From: Aestuariivita sp.
GTDB taxonomy: Bacteria > Pseudomonadota > Alphaproteobacteria > Rhodobacterales > Rhodobacteraceae
Direction: 5' to 3'
Assembly: GCA_026709985.1 (NCBI GenBank)
Contig: JAPORY010000039.1
Location: forward strand, 62,001-126,000
DNA length: 64,000 nt
Shown: positions 10,857 to 19,589 of the stretch, one piece after another
Numbering within the stretch: position 1 is the stretch's first letter
Layout: each line of letters starts with the position of its first letter
Made by a program: the position numbers and the translations under genes
Notes under the pieces: generated by a model
What the model was told of the DNA's origin: nothing
Databases searched by the model: none
The model's input: only the letters and a program-made list of their open reading frames with translations

Positions 10857-12086
10857 TTAGAGTCCCTCCTCCTGTGACATGAAGCGGAAGAAGAAGAAGC
10901 TGAAGGCCAGTAGGCAACAGAATATAACCACCGCCACTGCAGCACCCGCACCGATATTTGAGACGGCAAATGCCTGTTCATAGACATTCACTGTGAGTGT
11001 TCGAGTACCGGCGTTGCCTCCCGTGAGAAGAAAGATATCGTCAAACTTGTTGAAGGTCCAAATAAACCGCAACAGGAATAAGACTGACAAGATACCAAGT
11101 AGTTGCGGCACGGACAAATACCAGAATTTTTGGAATGGGGTTGCGCCATCCATGTCAGCGGCTTCGTACATATCCGTATCAATTGATTGCATGCGTGCGA
11201 GTATGAAGAGGAATGAGAGCGGGAAATATCGCCAAATTTCAAAAACTGTCACCATGATGAGTGCTTGTGGGCGCTCGCCAAAAAAATTGATCGAACTGTC
11301 AATGGCACCCATTTGTACAAGAAGGGCATTTGCACTGCCTGAGAACGGGTCGAACAGAATGAGCCAAGAAAAGGCGACAGCGATGACCGGTGCAACGTAC
11401 GGGAACAAATATAGCCCCCTCAAAATACCTTGACCGCGAAACTCTTTATTGAGGAGTAGCGCCGCAAATAGTCCGACGACGAGGGCCCCGATTGTGCCAA
11501 ATACGGTGTAAAACAGGGTTACGCCGAGAACGCCCCAGAATTCGTCGCCGTCAAAAATGCGCCTGAAATTTTCGAAGGTAAAGGTTGTATCCGTCAGGAT
11601 GTTAGTGCTGGTACTAGAGACGATGGGGTCGGAATTCTCGATCGCCGCTTCGGCGGCTTCCTCGTCAGTGGTGATGATGGGAATGAGAAGCTGTTCGCGC
11701 TGACCGCCGGCAAGCTCTCCGAGATCACAGGTCAGCGTTCTGCCACTGACCGCGCAGTTGTCTGGGGGGGTATCTGATAGCGAAACACTTTCTGGCAGGG
11801 TGTCTTGGAAGGTCACATCGGAGATGATTTTGTCTTGTGTAGAGTTGCGTATTCGGTAGCGGATCGTGAGCTCATCCCCGCTGCCGCGCACGTCCTCTCG
11901 TACGATTGCTGAGGCGGGGCGAAGATCAGCGAGGCTGACCGGTTTCACGCTAATCCAGAATATTGCCAGCAAGGGTAAAACAACGACTAGCGAGACACTA
12001 ATCATTGTTGGGGATAACAGTCCCCATGCTAGACGCGCTTCGCGTTTTGCGAGAGCGGTTGTTCCAATTGGTGGCGATGCTTGCAT
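10857..12086 (-). CDS. Sugar ABC transporter permease with DUF11-like periplasmic insert (MalF/AglF type)
   Basis: This is the MalF-like inner-membrane permease. A first membrane segment lies at about residues 30-50 and the remaining segments begin near 185 of the longer reading frame. The EAA loop is visible as MYEAADMDGATPFQKFWYLS. Between the first and second segments is a periplasmic insert of about 115 residues with a DUF11-type signature: LTIRYRIRN, then VTFQDTLPESVSLSD, then LTCDLGELAGGQ. Two cysteines in the insert could form a disulfide. E. coli MalF also has a large periplasmic loop that touches MalE, but DUF11-like sequence there is not something I recognise as usual. The ATG at 12086 has GAGTGAG upstream. 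A GTG at 12098 is the alternative start. Total is about 409 residues. Confidence 0.88.
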   Translation of the reverse strand: MQASPPIGTTALAKREARLAWGLLSPTMISVSLVVVLPLLAIFWISVKPVSLADLRPASAIVREDVRGSGDELTIRYRIRNSTQDKIISDVTFQDTLPESVSLSDTPPDNCAVSGRTLTCDLGELAGGQREQLLIPIITTDEEAAEAAIENSDPIVSSTSTNILTDTTFTFENFRRIFDGDEFWGVLGVTLFYTVFGTIGALVVGLFAALLLNKEFRGQGILRGLYLFPYVAPVIAVAFSWLILFDPFSGSANALLVQMGAIDSSINFFGERPQALIMVTVFEIWRYFPLSFLFILARMQSIDTDMYEAADMDGATPFQKFWYLSVPQLLGILSVLFLLRFIWTFNKFDDIFLLTGGNAGTRTLTVNVYEQAFAVSNIGAGAAVAVVIFCCLLAFSFFFFRFMSQEEGL

Positions 12087-12116
12087 AATTAATCTCACTC
12101 TGATCAGAGCGGGCAG

Positions 12117-12137
12117 CCGCCCCAGAGATTGGGGCGG
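12117..12137 (-). promoter_or_regulatory. Intercistronic hairpin between malE-like and malF-like genes
   Basis: A perfect 7-bp GC stem (CCGCCCC / GGGGCGG) with a 7-base loop lies in the 66-base gap between the binding-protein gene and the permease gene. No U-run follows in the transcript direction, so it is not a typical intrinsic terminator. Hairpins at this place in maltose-type operons commonly protect the upstream binding-protein mRNA and raise its expression relative to the permeases. That role is inferred here. Confidence 0.6.
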
Positions 12138-12152
12138 TGCTTTTGTTCGAGT

Positions 12153-13490
12153 CTACTGAACCGCAGCCAGTTCCTCATTCATTTTCTCGATTGCGGCGGC
12201 CGCATCAATTTGACCGTCAATATACTCGCGGACGACACGATTGACAACTTGGCTCCCGAGCATTTTCGATGCCAGTGCCAATTGACCCTCGGCGACCCCC
12301 CAGCGTTGAGCGACATCAAGTCCAGCAACGATCTCGGCGATCATTTCTGCTGGGTAAAGATCGGCTAGTGGGGCCTTGCGATCAACGCCAACTTCAAGTT
12401 TTGACCAAGCCTCTGAAAACATATCGGGATCTTCGGCGGTACCGTTGCGCACCGGAAACTTACCTTCAGGAGCGATCGCGAGGGTTTCAGTGTAGCCTTC
12501 GTTCATCGAAAACTTAACGAACTCGACGGCGGTATCGGTATCGGCATCGTTGGTAATGCCGAAGTAGCTAACCGAAGCCCAAGCGGCACCATCAGGATTA
12601 GACGGCCCGGCGAAGTTCGTCACAATGCCGGTTTTGCTCGCCAATTCACGCGAGGTCGGATCGTCATTAATGGTTGGCGGGGCGCTATCACGAAGTCCCG
12701 CGAGTTCATCAAGGATGAAGGGTGACCAGATGATCATAGCGGCGTTACCAGAGAAATAGAGCGATCGCGATTGATCCCAATAGAGTTCACCTGGAGGTGA
12801 CGCTTGTGCAATCGCCTTATAGAAGTCTAGCACCTCAGTCGTTTTTTTGACGTCGAGTGGCTGTGCTCCATTAGGCCCTACGGGCGAAACGCCGTTTGCA
12901 AGAAACACATGCTCAAGAACCTGACTCATAAAGTTTTCATCGACTTTGGTGGCGGCGACAAAGCCGTATGTGTCGGGCGGGTTATGAAGTTTTTCGAGCG
13001 CGGCGAGGACATTTGCGTAGGTGCTGGGCGGCTCTAGACCGGCGGCGTCAAACAAGTCCTTTCGGTATACGACCATTTGGGTCCATCCGTCGACCGGCAC
13101 TGACGCATAGCCATCGCCAAATGCGGCCATCCCTAACGCCCCCGGGGCGAAGGTATCGCCACCGAGTGCCTCAATGACATCGGTTGCGGCGTCGGGGTCA
13201 AGGATACCGGCCTCGACCCACGGCAGGGCGTAGGAGAGCGGATGGTAGATAACGTCGGGCAAGTCGCCAGCAGCGAACGCCGCCGTTGCGCGAGTTGCGA
13301 GATCAGATTCGGTAACGGGAATGACCTCAACATTATGGCCGGTGGCTGCGGTAAAATCCTCAGCCATCTGTTGTTGGCGTGCTAAGCGTTCAGGTTGTTC
13401 TTCGGTCGTCCAGAAACGAATATCTTCGGCTATAACGGTTGACGCCATTAAGGCGCCGACAGTAGCAAATGACAGTAATTTAGGTTTCAT
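12153..13490 (-). CDS. Sugar ABC transporter substrate-binding protein (MalE/AglE type)
   Basis: This is a periplasmic solute-binding protein of family 1. The true start is the ATG at 13490, because a strong GGAGGAG ribosome site precedes it and the protein then begins with a signal peptide (MKPKLLSFATVGALMASTVI, cleavage around AEDI). A frame extending to 13670 would overlap lacI and lacks these signs. The mature protein begins with DIRFWTTEEQPERLARQQQM, and the body shows PVTESDLATRATAAFAAGDL and LPDVIYHPLSY typical of the fold. Length is 445 residues. It is the first gene after lacI, 43 bases downstream. Ligand cannot be read from the sequence. The neighbouring phosphorylase and glycerate kinase suggest a glucoside such as glucosylglycerate. 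Confidence 0.93.
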   Translation of the reverse strand: MKPKLLSFATVGALMASTVIAEDIRFWTTEEQPERLARQQQMAEDFTAATGHNVEVIPVTESDLATRATAAFAAGDLPDVIYHPLSYALPWVEAGILDPDAATDVIEALGGDTFAPGALGMAAFGDGYASVPVDGWTQMVVYRKDLFDAAGLEPPSTYANVLAALEKLHNPPDTYGFVAATKVDENFMSQVLEHVFLANGVSPVGPNGAQPLDVKKTTEVLDFYKAIAQASPPGELYWDQSRSLYFSGNAAMIIWSPFILDELAGLRDSAPPTINDDPTSRELASKTGIVTNFAGPSNPDGAAWASVSYFGITNDADTDTAVEFVKFSMNEGYTETLAIAPEGKFPVRNGTAEDPDMFSEAWSKLEVGVDRKAPLADLYPAEMIAEIVAGLDVAQRWGVAEGQLALASKMLGSQVVNRVVREYIDGQIDAAAAIEKMNEELAAVQ

Positions 13491-13533
13491 GGATACTCCT
13501 CCAAGTTTGATGCTATTTATAAAGGGGCCATTG

Positions 13534-14565
13534 TCAATGTTGCACCGGCGGTGCAGCGGATTGGCGTTCGACAAACTCTGCCGAGCGCATTCTTTGCAAT
13601 ATTTTTGGTGTTGTTCCTCCCATTGTGGCCAGAAAAATTTCGGCGACCCATCGACCAGCAAGTTCGGCATTTTGCGAGAAGGTGGTCAAGGGCGGTTCGG
13701 AAAAGGCAGAGAACGGATCGTTACCGTAACCGATGACGGAGATATCTTTACCCGGCGTCAGCCCAGTTTGGCGGATTGCGGCCATTGCGCCGATAGCTAA
13801 GGCATCGAGATCACACACGAGCGCGGTTGGCGGACAATCTTGCTTGAGGAGTTCTCGCGTCGCTTCGGCTGCGTCTGTGGCCGTAAGACCAGCTTGGATG
13901 ATATGTTGTTGGTCAGGGGTGATTCCATGTTTTTTGAGGGCGGCGACGAATCTTTCTTGTCGCAGTCGGACGAAGTTGACTTCGGCCGGGGCTTGTAACA
14001 TGCCGAGTTGGCGATGGCCGAGTTCGACCAGATGGGCGACAGATTGTTCTGCGGCCGCCGCCGCGTCAACGTCGTGCCAAGCGTAATCACCGCCGTCTTG
14101 TTCGCGACCGAAGCAAACGAACGGGACGTTGCGCTCGTTTAAGAGTGTTACTCGCGCATCTGTCGATCGCAGCCGTGTCAGGATGAAGCCGTCGACGCGT
14201 CCTTCGGCGATCAGATATTCGTAGACTTTCAAGGCTTCTCTCGCGCCGTCGGTGCTTGATACCAATAAGTCGTATCCCTCGCGTCGCAACGCGGCGGTCG
14301 AGCCACGCAGGAACTGTCCAAAGAACGGGCTAGAAATATCAAGCGACCACATTTCAACGACTAATCCGACGGCATTCGTTTTTGTATGTTTTTTCTTTCG
14401 TTCTGAGACCAACTGGTAGCCAGCTTCGTCAGCCGCTTCTTGCACCCGCAATCTGGTTTCTTCAGAAATATCATCATAGCCGTTGAGCGCACGACTGACC
14501 GTGCTGGCAGAAACACCAAGTTCTCGAGCGAGACTTTCAATGGTTGCTCTTCCACTTGATGTCAT
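13534..14565 (-). CDS. LacI-family transcriptional regulator
   Basis: The 343-residue protein has an N-terminal LacI helix-turn-helix (ATIESLARELGVSASTVSRA, then LNGYDDISEETRLRVQEAAD) followed by a periplasmic-binding-protein-like ligand domain ending in the oligomerisation region. LacI-family repressors bind palindromic operators and are released by a sugar ligand. The ATG at 14565 is preceded by GGGGGA. The gene heads the importer operon and is divergent from the GH13 phosphorylase, so it most likely controls both through the operators at 14618-14642. It could act as an autoregulated local repressor. The inducer is unknown. Confidence 0.93.
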   Translation of the reverse strand: MTSSGRATIESLARELGVSASTVSRALNGYDDISEETRLRVQEAADEAGYQLVSERKKKHTKTNAVGLVVEMWSLDISSPFFGQFLRGSTAALRREGYDLLVSSTDGAREALKVYEYLIAEGRVDGFILTRLRSTDARVTLLNERNVPFVCFGREQDGGDYAWHDVDAAAAAEQSVAHLVELGHRQLGMLQAPAEVNFVRLRQERFVAALKKHGITPDQQHIIQAGLTATDAAEATRELLKQDCPPTALVCDLDALAIGAMAAIRQTGLTPGKDISVIGYGNDPFSAFSEPPLTTFSQNAELAGRWVAEIFLATMGGTTPKILQRMRSAEFVERQSAAPPVQH

Positions 14566-14617
14566 CTAGAAAAATCCCCCAACGTCCATTCCTGCCATAC
14601 TATCGGAAATTTGTCAA

Positions 14618-14642
14618 CGAAAAATTTCGCAAAATTTCGAAA
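14618..14642. promoter_or_regulatory. Tandem LacI-like operator palindromes
   Basis: The AT-rich gap between lacI and the divergent phosphorylase contains overlapping imperfect and perfect palindromes: CGAAA-AA-TTTCG at 14618-14629, CGCAAAATTTCG at 14628-14639 and TTTCGAAA at 14635-14642. A central CG flanked by A/T arms is typical of LacI-family operators. They lie 75-100 bases before the preferred phosphorylase start and about 55-75 bases upstream of the lacI start, suitable for controlling both directions. Confidence 0.5.
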
Positions 14643-14715
14643 AACCATTTATTTTTTCTTTTTCGACGATAAATCAATGATTATTGGGGCAAATTATGAA
14701 GGGGCGGGGACAGAA

Positions 14716-16467
14716 ATGAACGCTGGTTTGGCTAAGGACGAGGCTGTCAGCCCGTTACGGCGGTTGTTGCGTGAAGCGTATGACGATGAGACTGTAGAAG
14801 CTCTGGTTCCCAGAATACTAGCGTTAGTTGAGTCGGCTCGCTCGGATTTTTCGGATCGCGAGGACGGGTGGATTGACGAGACTGACGTGTTTTTGATCAC
14901 TTACGGTGACTCAATCACGGATGAGATGCGTCCGCCGCTTGGGGTTCTGAACGATTTCTTGAGCCAGCACTTGCTCGGACTTATTCGAAATGTGCATGTG
15001 TTACCGTGTTTTCCTTGGACGTCGGATGATGGTTTTTCGGTATTGGATTACCGGGAGATCAAGCCCGGTCTCGGAGATTGGTCGCATATACAGACCTTAT
15101 CGCGATCGTTTGGGGTCATGTTAGACGCCGTAATTAACCATATTTCGAGTGAAAGTGTGTGGTTTAAGGGTTTTCGGAACGGCGACCCAAAATTCAGGGA
15201 ATATTTCCACATCTGTGATCCGATGCTTGACTATAGCGGTGTCACTCGGCCGCGGGCGCTACCGTTATTGACGAGATTTGCGACGGAAAGTGGTCCTCAG
15301 TATGTTTGGACGACCTTTAGCGAAGATCAAGTAGATTTGAATTATGCCAATCCCGATGTCTTGGTTGAGATCCTTGATGTGCTGTTATTCTACGCACGAC
15401 GCGGTGCTCGTTTTATCCGTCTAGATGCCGTTGGGTTTCTTTGGAAGAAACTCGGCACCACCTGCATGCATTTGCCTGAAACGCATGCCATCATTCAAGT
15501 TATGCGGTGGGTTTTGGATGCGGCAGTTCCGGGGGTTTTATTGATTACCGAAACGAACGTCCCGCACGCTGACAATATTAGTTATTTCGGTGATGGCGAC
15601 AATGAATCGCATATGGTCTATCAATTTCCGTTACCGCCACTGACGCTCCAAGCCTTTCAAACCGGTGACGCCCGGCTACTATCGCAGTGGGCTGCAACTT
15701 TGGCACCGCCGTCGCCGCAGACGACATACTTTAACTTCTTGGCTTCCCACGATGGTATCGGCGTTCGACCCGCTGAGGGAATTTTGACGCGTGATCAGGT
15801 TGAGGAGATGGCGACGCGGGTGGAGACGAATGGTGGGCGCGTATCAATGCGTGGTTTGCCAGACGGTAGTACGGCGCCTTACGAACTCAATATTAGTTTC
15901 CTTGATGCGATTTCGCTTCCTGACGATGATGATGAATTGCGTGCTAAGAAGTTTCTTGCGGCGCAAGCGGTATTGTTATCATTGGTCGGTGTCCCGGCCA
16001 TATATATTCACAGTCTATTGGGCATTCGGAATGATTATCAGGGACTTGCAGAAACTGGCCGCAACCGATCAATCAATCGTAAGAAATTAAAGCTGAATGA
16101 TTTGTTAGCCGAGTTGCGGCGAGATGAATCCCTCTCCGCGTTAGTATTTGCGGGGCATTGTCAGTTGTTGAGCGTACGAAGGACCCGCCCCGCCTTTCAT
16201 CCCGATTCAGCGCAACGAGTTTTATTCTTAGATGACCGTGTGTTCAGCCTGGTTCGCGACGGTAAGGATGATTGGATATGGGCGACGATTAATGTATCTG
16301 AAAAGCCGGTATCAATGCGCGTATTGTGCGCGGAGTTGGGCCGCACGGACACTGTTTTGCTGCGAGATATAATTTCGGGGCAAGAAGTTCGGTCAACAAG
16401 GGGAGTCATTGAGTTTGAACTAAAGCCGTACTCGGCGGTTTGGTTTGCGGAACTCGAAGCGAACTGA
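14716..16467 (+). CDS. GH13 subfamily 18-type sugar phosphorylase (probable glucosylglycerate or sucrose phosphorylase)
   Basis: This cytoplasmic GH13 enzyme is predicted to cleave an alpha-glucoside with phosphate to alpha-glucose-1-phosphate. It resembles sucrose phosphorylase and its relatives, including the E. coli YcjM type glucosylglycerate phosphorylase. From the ATG at 14716 it is 583 residues. Motifs, in this numbering, are HVLPCFPWTSDDGFSVLDY near 95-110, FIRLDAVGFLWK with the nucleophile Asp near 237, LLITETNVPH with the acid/base Glu near 279 and FLASHDGIGVRPAEG with the third Asp near 346. I recall ASHDGIGVRP as closer to the glucosylglycerate-type branch than to sucrose phosphorylases, but this needs alignment. 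The longer TTG start at 14611 would run through the operator region. A GGGGA site six bases before 14716 supports the shorter form. Confidence 0.85.
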   Translation: MNAGLAKDEAVSPLRRLLREAYDDETVEALVPRILALVESARSDFSDREDGWIDETDVFLITYGDSITDEMRPPLGVLNDFLSQHLLGLIRNVHVLPCFPWTSDDGFSVLDYREIKPGLGDWSHIQTLSRSFGVMLDAVINHISSESVWFKGFRNGDPKFREYFHICDPMLDYSGVTRPRALPLLTRFATESGPQYVWTTFSEDQVDLNYANPDVLVEILDVLLFYARRGARFIRLDAVGFLWKKLGTTCMHLPETHAIIQVMRWVLDAAVPGVLLITETNVPHADNISYFGDGDNESHMVYQFPLPPLTLQAFQTGDARLLSQWAATLAPPSPQTTYFNFLASHDGIGVRPAEGILTRDQVEEMATRVETNGGRVSMRGLPDGSTAPYELNISFLDAISLPDDDDELRAKKFLAAQAVLLSLVGVPAIYIHSLLGIRNDYQGLAETGRNRSINRKKLKLNDLLAELRRDESLSALVFAGHCQLLSVRRTRPAFHPDSAQRVLFLDDRVFSLVRDGKDDWIWATINVSEKPVSMRVLCAELGRTDTVLLRDIISGQEVRSTRGVIEFELKPYSAVWFAELEAN

Positions 16468-16575
16468 GAATCAGAAGGCGGCAAGCCTATTGGTTGCTTT
16501 CGGTGCGGCTTTTTGGCGTCATTGCGCGGTAGGACAGTCGCATGCTATCGCGTTTTCGATAAATGCCGATATCTT

Positions 16576-17556
16576 TTATGTCTTGGCGCCAAACTGATCC
16601 ATTGCCTTTTGGAATAGTTGATTATCGATGTTGCCGCCGGTAACGACACAAATTACATCATCTGAATGAATTTGATCGCGACGAAAGAGTGCTGCGGCAA
16701 GAGAAACTGCTCCGCCGGGTTCAGCAATAAACCGAAAATACTCGTTGCCAAGAACAATAGCTTGCAGGGCCTCGCGATCGGAAACCACTAATCCTGAACC
16801 GCACAATCTCTGAATGATTGGCCAAGTCAGTTGGCCAGGGCAAGGCGTTAGTATAGCGTCACAAATCGACCCCGATTTCTGCGTGTTGCTCTCAATTTTT
16901 CTCGATAGGAGAGATCTTTGGACGTCATTGAAGTCATGCGGTTCGACGGGCCGGGTTCTTAGAGTCGGCGCATGGGCCTCGAAGGCGAGTGCCAATCCCG
17001 CCAAGAGGCCACCGCCGCCGCAACAAACGAGAACATCTGCGTCGGTGATACCGTGTTCAGCAGCCTGTTCTGCGATCTCCAAGCCAGTTGTTCCCTGACC
17101 AGCGATAACGTGGTTATCGTCGAAAGGTTTGATGAGCGTCATGCCACGTTCTTGCGCAATTTTACTTCCTAGTTCCTCTCGGTCATCAAGGTCGCGATCA
17201 TAAAGAATGACTTCCGCGCCGAACTCACGAGTCTTATCTATTTTTAGGGTAGGGGCATCTGATGGCATAATGACGAGGGCGGGAATGTCAAAAGCACGCG
17301 CTGTGAACGAAAGTGCTTGACCGTGGTTACCGCTAGAATGTCCGATAACGCCGCTTTTGCGTCTGTTAGGGGCAAGAGCTGAGACTGCCGACCACGCACC
17401 GCGAATTTTGAAACTGTTTGTATATTGCAGACACTCAGCTTTAACCCAGACTCTTCGGCTGGCGAGTTTATCAAATGCCGGAGAATTGAGGAAAGGCGTG
17501 CATCGAACGTTATTGCCGATCCGCTCCCGGGCGGCCTCAATCATGTCGATATTCAA
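16576..17556 (-). CDS. PLP-dependent threonine/serine-type dehydratase
   Basis: This 326-residue fold-type II PLP enzyme lacks a regulatory ACT domain, as in catabolic threonine ammonia-lyases and threo-3-hydroxyaspartate or serine dehydratases. The PLP lysine is in TNSFKIRGAWSAVSAL, the phosphate-binding glycine loop is CCGGGGLLAGLALA, and SSGNHGQALSFTAR and IKPFDDNHVIAGQGTTGLEI are conserved. The start is a TTG at 17556 with GGAG six bases upstream, and an ATG at 17544 is the alternative. It is convergent with the GH13 gene. Substrate cannot be assigned: threonine, serine and hydroxyaspartate are all possible. Confidence 0.85.
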   Translation of the reverse strand: MNIDMIEAARERIGNNVRCTPFLNSPAFDKLASRRVWVKAECLQYTNSFKIRGAWSAVSALAPNRRKSGVIGHSSGNHGQALSFTARAFDIPALVIMPSDAPTLKIDKTREFGAEVILYDRDLDDREELGSKIAQERGMTLIKPFDDNHVIAGQGTTGLEIAEQAAEHGITDADVLVCCGGGGLLAGLALAFEAHAPTLRTRPVEPHDFNDVQRSLLSRKIESNTQKSGSICDAILTPCPGQLTWPIIQRLCGSGLVVSDREALQAIVLGNEYFRFIAEPGGAVSLAAALFRRDQIHSDDVICVVTGGNIDNQLFQKAMDQFGAKT

Positions 17557-17834
17557 AACGAACTCCGTAAATGTTTAGGTCGCCGTTGCCTATAGAGGAG
17601 GCGAATTAACTAGCCTTGCTGCAATCGTGCCATCCACTAGCGGGAGTGAATTCAATGCAATCTGCGGCCAAGCGTACACTCAAGATTGCACAGGCTCGGA
17701 TTATGAGATCAAAATGAGACCAATAGCCGAAGTTGGATCAAGCGAAGGTATCTTGCGGTGATTGAGCGGTTACGGCGCCCGTGAACGCGTAAACAGAGCG
17801 AATAATTTTACAGTTTTTGCGGAGGTTCTCCCGC

Positions 17835-19253
17835 TCATGGACCATCCTCGCCTTGGGCGACTGGCTGAGAAAAAATCTTATTGGGGTTGAATATTTGTTT
17901 TGGATCCAAGGCTGTCTTGATTGATCTCATTAAGTCGGTGGCTGGCCCGAGTTCCTTTTCCAAATAAGCGATTTTTCCTTGCCCAATTCCGTGCTCGCCC
18001 GTGCAGGTCCCGTCCATCGAAATCGCGAGTTCATTCAACCAGCCGACAAATTCTTCGGCACGACTTTGCTCATCCGAATCCTCAGGGTCAAAAAGTAATG
18101 CGCAATGAAAATTACCGTCGCCAACATGTCCCGCTATTGGACCGATTAAATTCATATCATTCAGCCGGCGGTGCGCAGCTTTGACGCATTCGGCCAAACG
18201 AGAAATTGGTACACAGACATCGGTCACGAAGGCTTGCGTACCGGGTTGGAGAGCGCGAATAGCCCAATAGGCATTGTGTCGTGCTTTCCACAACTTATTG
18301 CGCTCCTCAGCACCAACCGTTGAGGAGTCTTTTTCTCCGAGGAAGGCCTCAGTGATTTCACGAAAACTCGTCTGCTGCTCTTCAACAGCGGCCTCGGTGC
18401 CGTGAAACTCCAACAAAAGAGAAGTCATTTCAGGTAGAGCCAGTTTCGAATAGGCATTGATTGCTGACACCGTGAGTTGATCGACCAATTCGATTCGCGC
18501 AATTCGGAGCCCGCTCTGAATGGCTTGTATTGTGACCTCACAGGCAGCCGATACTGACGGAAACATCCAAACAGCAGACGCAACGGCTTCTGGAATGCCG
18601 CGCAAGCGCAGAGTGATCTCGGTAATGACTCCCAGAGTGCCTTCAGAGCCGACGATCAGTTGCGTGAGGTCATATCCGGCGGCCGATTTTTTAGCACGGT
18701 TCGCTGTTCGAATAATGGCGCCACCGGCTGTTACAAGTTCAAGCCCGATGACATTGTCTTTCATGGTACCATAAAGGACTGCATTTGTACCTGACGCCCG
18801 CGTAGCCGTCATGCCGCCGAGCGATGCATCTGCGCCGGGATCAACGGGAAAAAATAATCCTTGCTCGCGCAGATAGACGTTCAACTGTTCACGGGTTACC
18901 CCTGGCTGCACAACAACTTGCAGATCTTCGGGATAAACCGAAAGAATCTGATTCATGTGGGTGAGATCAATCGTAATGCCGCCGACGGGGGCATTAACTT
19001 GGCCCTCAAGAGAGGTGCCGGTGCCGTAAGGGATAATGGGCACAGAGTGATGTTCACATAAGGTGACGATCTTGGCGACTTCATCTGTGCTGTGCGGATA
19101 GATTACCCCATCCGGAGGTTGATTGCAAAGCCAAGTCGTCGTGTGCCCATGCTGTTCACACGAAGATGGGTTGGTTTGCAATCGCTTGCCAAACTCTTGT
19201 TGTAACATTCGAAGGACGTGTGCGATCCCAGCTTCGTTTCGAGAGGTGATCAT
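17835..19253 (-). CDS. FAD-linked D-2-hydroxyacid dehydrogenase (GlcD / D-lactate dehydrogenase type)
   Basis: The 472-residue flavoprotein belongs to the FAD_binding_4 plus FAD-oxidase C family. These enzymes oxidise D-2-hydroxyacids such as D-lactate or glycolate. Visible features are the FAD-binding region IIPYGTGTSLEGQVNAPVGG, DPGADASLGGMTATRASGTN, the long C-terminal cap, and the metal/substrate site GHVGDGNFHCALLFDP followed by GTCTGEHGIGQGKIAYLEKE. It is most like the single-subunit cytochrome-dependent D-lactate dehydrogenases. Electron acceptor and substrate are not fixed by the sequence. Upstream is a gene for glyoxylate/hydroxypyruvate reductase on the same strand after a 336-base gap. 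Confidence 0.85.
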   Translation of the reverse strand: MITSRNEAGIAHVLRMLQQEFGKRLQTNPSSCEQHGHTTTWLCNQPPDGVIYPHSTDEVAKIVTLCEHHSVPIIPYGTGTSLEGQVNAPVGGITIDLTHMNQILSVYPEDLQVVVQPGVTREQLNVYLREQGLFFPVDPGADASLGGMTATRASGTNAVLYGTMKDNVIGLELVTAGGAIIRTANRAKKSAAGYDLTQLIVGSEGTLGVITEITLRLRGIPEAVASAVWMFPSVSAACEVTIQAIQSGLRIARIELVDQLTVSAINAYSKLALPEMTSLLLEFHGTEAAVEEQQTSFREITEAFLGEKDSSTVGAEERNKLWKARHNAYWAIRALQPGTQAFVTDVCVPISRLAECVKAAHRRLNDMNLIGPIAGHVGDGNFHCALLFDPEDSDEQSRAEEFVGWLNELAISMDGTCTGEHGIGQGKIAYLEKELGPATDLMRSIKTALDPKQIFNPNKIFSQPVAQGEDGP

Positions 19254-19589
19254 TGCTTATCTCGAGAAGAATTTAGGATGTTACTTGTCGACGCAACTAT
19301 GCGAGCGAGGCGCGTCATGGAATGACCTCCAGAGGTTTGCTTGGTCAGAATATCAATCATCAATTGCTTGTTGTGGATCAACAAATTATGCGGCATGACA
19401 AAACGCGTTGCGCGTAGTGTGAGAAGATACCGCCAAATCTTTTTTCAGAACATTTTTGCGTCGTTGGCGGGGACCCGAGTTTAGTCTAAATCTGTGACTT
19501 TCGCGTTCAGCCTTGAGTTCGCCTCATTGCCCTATTCTACCGAGAAGCGGCGCGGACGCTTTTCAGCGTTAATTTCTTTGAACCCAATG
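19254..19589. other. Intergenic stretch, nothing recognised
   Basis: These 336 bases separate two minus-strand genes for 2-hydroxyacid metabolism. I see no convincing ORF, RNA gene, repeat or terminator. Confidence 0.5.

Noticed and set aside
13491-13670. 60-residue N-terminal extension of the sugar-binding protein
   Set aside because: It overlaps lacI. A strong ribosome site and signal peptide start at 13490.
14611-14715. 35-residue extension of the GH13 phosphorylase
   Set aside because: It translates the AT-rich operator region from a TTG codon. The ATG at 14716 has a ribosome site and fits family length.
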